Assembly (NCBI GenBank): GCA_016937575.1
Contig: JAFHKN010000002.1
Location: 744,001-808,000, forward strand
Direction: 5' to 3'
Origin: Roseomonas aeriglobus
GTDB taxonomy: Bacteria > Pseudomonadota > Alphaproteobacteria > Sphingomonadales > Sphingomonadaceae
DNA length: 64,000 nucleotides
Shown: positions 61,524 through 64,000 of the stretch, one piece after another
Layout: each line of letters begins with the position of its first letter
How positions within the stretch are numbered: position 1 is the first letter of the stretch
Position numbers and translations under genes: made by a program
The notes under the pieces: generated by a model
Database searches by the model: none
The model's input: only the letters and a program-made list of their open reading frames with translations
What the model was told of the DNA's origin: nothing

Positions 61524-63866
61524 ATGTCGTTGGAGATCGCCGAGAATCTGAGCCGCCGGCTCGGCCTCGCCCACGGCCTCCTGCTGGGCCTCGAACGCGA
61601 CGTCCAGCAGCGCCACCACGCGCTGCTGGACGGCGTCGACGGCAGCTTCTCGCTATCCTCCGGGCCGATCGACGTAGAGCGCGTGCTCGACTGGACCTGG
61701 TCGTCGCAGCTTGCGACCCACGTGACCGTCGATGCCGACACGCTCACGGCCAGGCAAGTCGCCTCGGACGCAAGGCCGCTCATCTTCAAGCGCGACCAGG
61801 TCGACCGCCAGCCCGAAGGATTCCTCTCCGCCATCATCTCGAAGCGGGTCGAGCCGGCGATCGACGTCGTCCAGCACGTGGTCGGCTGCTTCCGCTCGCA
61901 CCGCCACGTCGCAGCCGCCGCACACCTCACCAACACCGAGGCGCTCGAGACCTTCCTGCGCGTCATGGCGCAGGAGATCCGCGGTCCTTTAGGGGCGGAC
62001 GCGATCCCCGACGGCATCGTCCCCGATGCGCAGGGACGCCTGCCCGGCGACCACGAACATCGCCTGCGCGAGGAGCTGCGCTTCAGCCGGCTCGCAGGTC
62101 GCCGCGCCGAGCTCGCGCTGACCATGCGCCATGCGGCGGGAATGGTCTTCCAGGAAGCGCATGCCGACCTCCTGACCGAGCCGCTGCAGCCGCAGCTGTT
62201 CGGCCTCGCGCCAGTGCCGGACCGCGCCAACCGCACCCAGCTCGGGGCATACTACACCCCGCCCGGTCTCGCGCGGAACCTCGCCGACCTCGCCATCGCC
62301 GACCACCTCCACAAGTCCCGGATCAAGATCGTCGATCCGGCATGCGGTTCCGGCATCTTCCTTTGCGAGGTCCTGCGTGCGCTCGAACGTCGGGGCTACC
62401 AAGGCGCAGTCGAGCTGATCGGCCTCGACGTCTCCGCAAGCGCGATCGCCATGGCGAGGTTCGCGCTCGACCATGGGGGGTTCGCCGACCGGCCCGGCGT
62501 TACCGCCACGGTCCGCGTCGCGGACTTCCTGCGCCTCGCCGACCGCCTGGACGCCGACATCGTCCTGATGAATCCGCCGTTCCTTGCGATGCCCGAGATG
62601 GACGCCGACGTTCGCGAACGGCTCCAGCAGATCCTCGGCGATGCCTTCCGCTACCGTCCCGACCTCTCCATGGCGTTCACCTCGCTAGCCCAGCACCACC
62701 TGCGCCCGGGCGGCACGTTAGCCACGCTGCTGCCGGCAGGGGCGCTGAGCCAGACCGGCGGCGTCAAGTGGCGGGATGGCCTTCTGCGCGGCAACGAGGT
62801 CGAGCTCATCGCGGTCCTCGGCGAGCACGGCCTGTTCCGCGACGCCATCGTCAACATCGCGGCGCTCGTCCTCCGCAAGAGCGAGCAGCCGGCCGAGTCC
62901 GCACCAACCATGCTGTGGGCCAGCCAGAAGCGCGGCGCGAGCAGCGCGGCACTGCGGCGACTGCGACGCTGGACGACTGGCAACCGCAACGCCGAGCGCA
63001 CAATCGACTGGTCCATCTATCCCACCTCGCAGCGTATGCTCGCCGAGCGGGACGACTGGACGCCGCGCCCCTACAGCCTGGGCGAGCTGCCGGAACGGCT
63101 CGCCAGCACCCCCGGCATCGCCGCCGTCGAGGATCTCTTCCACGTCGAACTCGGCGTGCGCGCAGGCACGGTCGGCGCCACGCTGCAGATCGAGAGCGAT
63201 GAATACGAGCGACTTCCGGCGAAGGAGCGCCGCCTGTTCCGGCCCGTCGCCGAGACTCGTTCGATCAGGAACGGCCGCATCCAGCCGATCACCTGGATCT
63301 TCTATCCCGACGAGCCGATGACCTCCACGCAGATTCAGCGCGCGGCTCCCACGTTCCACGCCCGGTACCTGGCGCAGCTGGGCGTGGCGGATGGCGATCG
63401 GATCGACCTCGACCGCGCGCGCCGCGAAACCAACCTCGCGCGTCGCCCTCGGCTGGTCGCTCGCGCCTTCATCGGACCCGACAGCTTCGCGGTCGACGGG
63501 GACGGATCCTTCGTCGTCGTGCAGGGCTATTCCTGGATTCCCAAGCAGCCGGTCGTCGGCGCACCGTTCGACACCGCCGAACTCCTGCAGGACTACGCGT
63601 TCCTGCTAAACTCGCGCCTGTTCTTCGCCCTCCTGCGCGAAAACGGCCGCATCGTCGGCGGCGGCCAGGTGGATGGCGCCAAGAACCAGGTCCGCCGCGT
63701 GCCGCTTCCCGATCTGGGCGCCATGTATCTCGAGACGCCCGAACTCCTCGATCAGGCACGTGAGCTGCGCCAGCTGGATCAGTCCGAACGGCCTTCCGCG
63801 CAGATGCTGGATGCCTTCACGGCCGCCGCCTACCGGACCAGCTTGGAAGAATGGTCGCTTCCATGA
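61524..63866 (+). CDS. N6-adenine DNA methyltransferase with unusual N-terminal region
   Basis: Encodes 780 residues. Residues about 1-230 are not recognised (LSRRLGLAHGLLLGLERDVQQR at the start). The SAM-dependent core begins LGAYYTPPGLARNLADLAI, with motif I DPACGSGIFLCEVLRAL (about residue 271) and motif IV MNPPFLAMPEM (about residue 349), the N-P-P-F of N6-adenine methylases. The C-terminal part (FLLNSRLFFALLRENGRIVGGGQ, QVRRVPLPDLG) resembles the specificity region of type IIG or BREX-type enzymes. It overlaps the next gene by 4 bp (ATGA), so an operon continues past the window. Confidence 0.85.
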   Translation: MSLEIAENLSRRLGLAHGLLLGLERDVQQRHHALLDGVDGSFSLSSGPIDVERVLDWTWSSQLATHVTVDADTLTARQVASDARPLIFKRDQVDRQPEGFLSAIISKRVEPAIDVVQHVVGCFRSHRHVAAAAHLTNTEALETFLRVMAQEIRGPLGADAIPDGIVPDAQGRLPGDHEHRLREELRFSRLAGRRAELALTMRHAAGMVFQEAHADLLTEPLQPQLFGLAPVPDRANRTQLGAYYTPPGLARNLADLAIADHLHKSRIKIVDPACGSGIFLCEVLRALERRGYQGAVELIGLDVSASAIAMARFALDHGGFADRPGVTATVRVADFLRLADRLDADIVLMNPPFLAMPEMDADVRERLQQILGDAFRYRPDLSMAFTSLAQHHLRPGGTLATLLPAGALSQTGGVKWRDGLLRGNEVELIAVLGEHGLFRDAIVNIAALVLRKSEQPAESAPTMLWASQKRGASSAALRRLRRWTTGNRNAERTIDWSIYPTSQRMLAERDDWTPRPYSLGELPERLASTPGIAAVEDLFHVELGVRAGTVGATLQIESDEYERLPAKERRLFRPVAETRSIRNGRIQPITWIFYPDEPMTSTQIQRAAPTFHARYLAQLGVADGDRIDLDRARRETNLARRPRLVARAFIGPDSFAVDGDGSFVVVQGYSWIPKQPVVGAPFDTAELLQDYAFLLNSRLFFALLRENGRIVGGGQVDGAKNQVRRVPLPDLGAMYLETPELLDQARELRQLDQSERPSAQMLDAFTAAAYRTSLEEWSLP

Positions 63867-64000
63867 GCCGGCCGCTGGTGCGCGCCCAGCCGACGATCGA
63901 AAGCCGGCTGCGGAGACTCGAACAGAAGCTCAACGACGAGCTCGGCTTCCGAGACCAGCGGCTTCGCTTCATTAAGATCGCGACCAGGAACGGTCCCACC
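63863..64000 (+). CDS. Partial gene, coupled to the methyltransferase
   Basis: Begins ATG within the methyltransferase stop (ATGA) and is open to the window end (46 codons). The sequence starts MSRPLVRAQPTIESRLRRLE and continues helical and basic (KLNDELGFRDQRLRFIKIAT). Not recognised from this length. Restriction-modification partners, helicases or specificity factors are possible. Confidence 0.6.
   Translation, partial: MSRPLVRAQPTIESRLRRLEQKLNDELGFRDQRLRFIKIATRNGPT

Noticed and set aside
61517..63202. 561-codon alternative frame within the methyltransferase gene
   Set aside because: Arg/Pro-rich shadow; the overlapping frame has clear methyltransferase motifs.

Overview
The window reads as a chromosomal segment of a Sphingomonas-like alphaproteobacterium. 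The coding sequence is GC-rich. Family-level markers that fit this lineage are a CtrA-inhibitor (SciP) homologue, a MucR-type regulator, an ALAS-type hemA (Shemin pathway), a GTTC-N7-GTTC LexA-type box, and small secreted or membrane proteins that look sphingomonad. The genus is inferred from gene content and protein style; no search was run.

The window has three parts. (1) About 1-8460 is accessory DNA. It holds a short HUH-like protein, a frameshifted mucR, an SRAP protein, an SNase-like protein, an excalibur-domain protein, two tiny orphan genes, and a nested insertion: an IS1111/IS110-type element (4906-6570) inside an IS3-family element (4038-6899). Next to the 3' end of a tRNA-Ser(GGA) lies an overlapping AT-richer gene pair, a DUF6731-like protein plus a four-TM protein. 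(2) About 8461-55467 is ordinary backbone. It contains an Mla-type lipid ABC transporter, an RND efflux pair, mnmA, the lepB-rnc-era block followed by pdxH, a CDF transporter and phzF, then pgi, prmA, murI, hemA and terC, a divergent AmpR-like regulator with a frameshifted class A beta-lactamase, rpiB-glyA-nrdR, rpsD, secreted peptidases, a GH27 galactosidase, both enzymes of the agmatine-to-putrescine route, and udg and folK. (3) About 55468-64000 begins at the 3' end of tRNA-Lys(TTT) and is accessory again. It has a nested palindrome, a coupled pair (RNase H-fold-like protein plus Ser/Thr kinase), a minus-strand block with a DnaQ-like exonuclease and unknown proteins, an ArsR-type regulator, and an N6-adenine DNA methyltransferase behind a LexA-type box, translationally coupled to a gene cut by the window edge.

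Functionally, the backbone covers envelope homeostasis, tRNA modification and ribosome biogenesis, central carbon and one-carbon metabolism, and polyamine synthesis. The two flanking regions have the content of mobile or defence islands, and both lie on the 3' side of a tRNA, the usual side for site-specific integration. No integrase is visible, so island boundaries cannot be proven here. The strongest candidates for undescribed systems are the kinase plus RNase H-like pair (55700-57201), the DUF6731-like plus membrane pair (6953-8300), and the possible bridge-RNA region of the IS1111-type element (4906-5144). Two genes (mucR and the beta-lactamase) each carry a single-base loss in a short homopolymer; these may be real mutations or sequencing errors.
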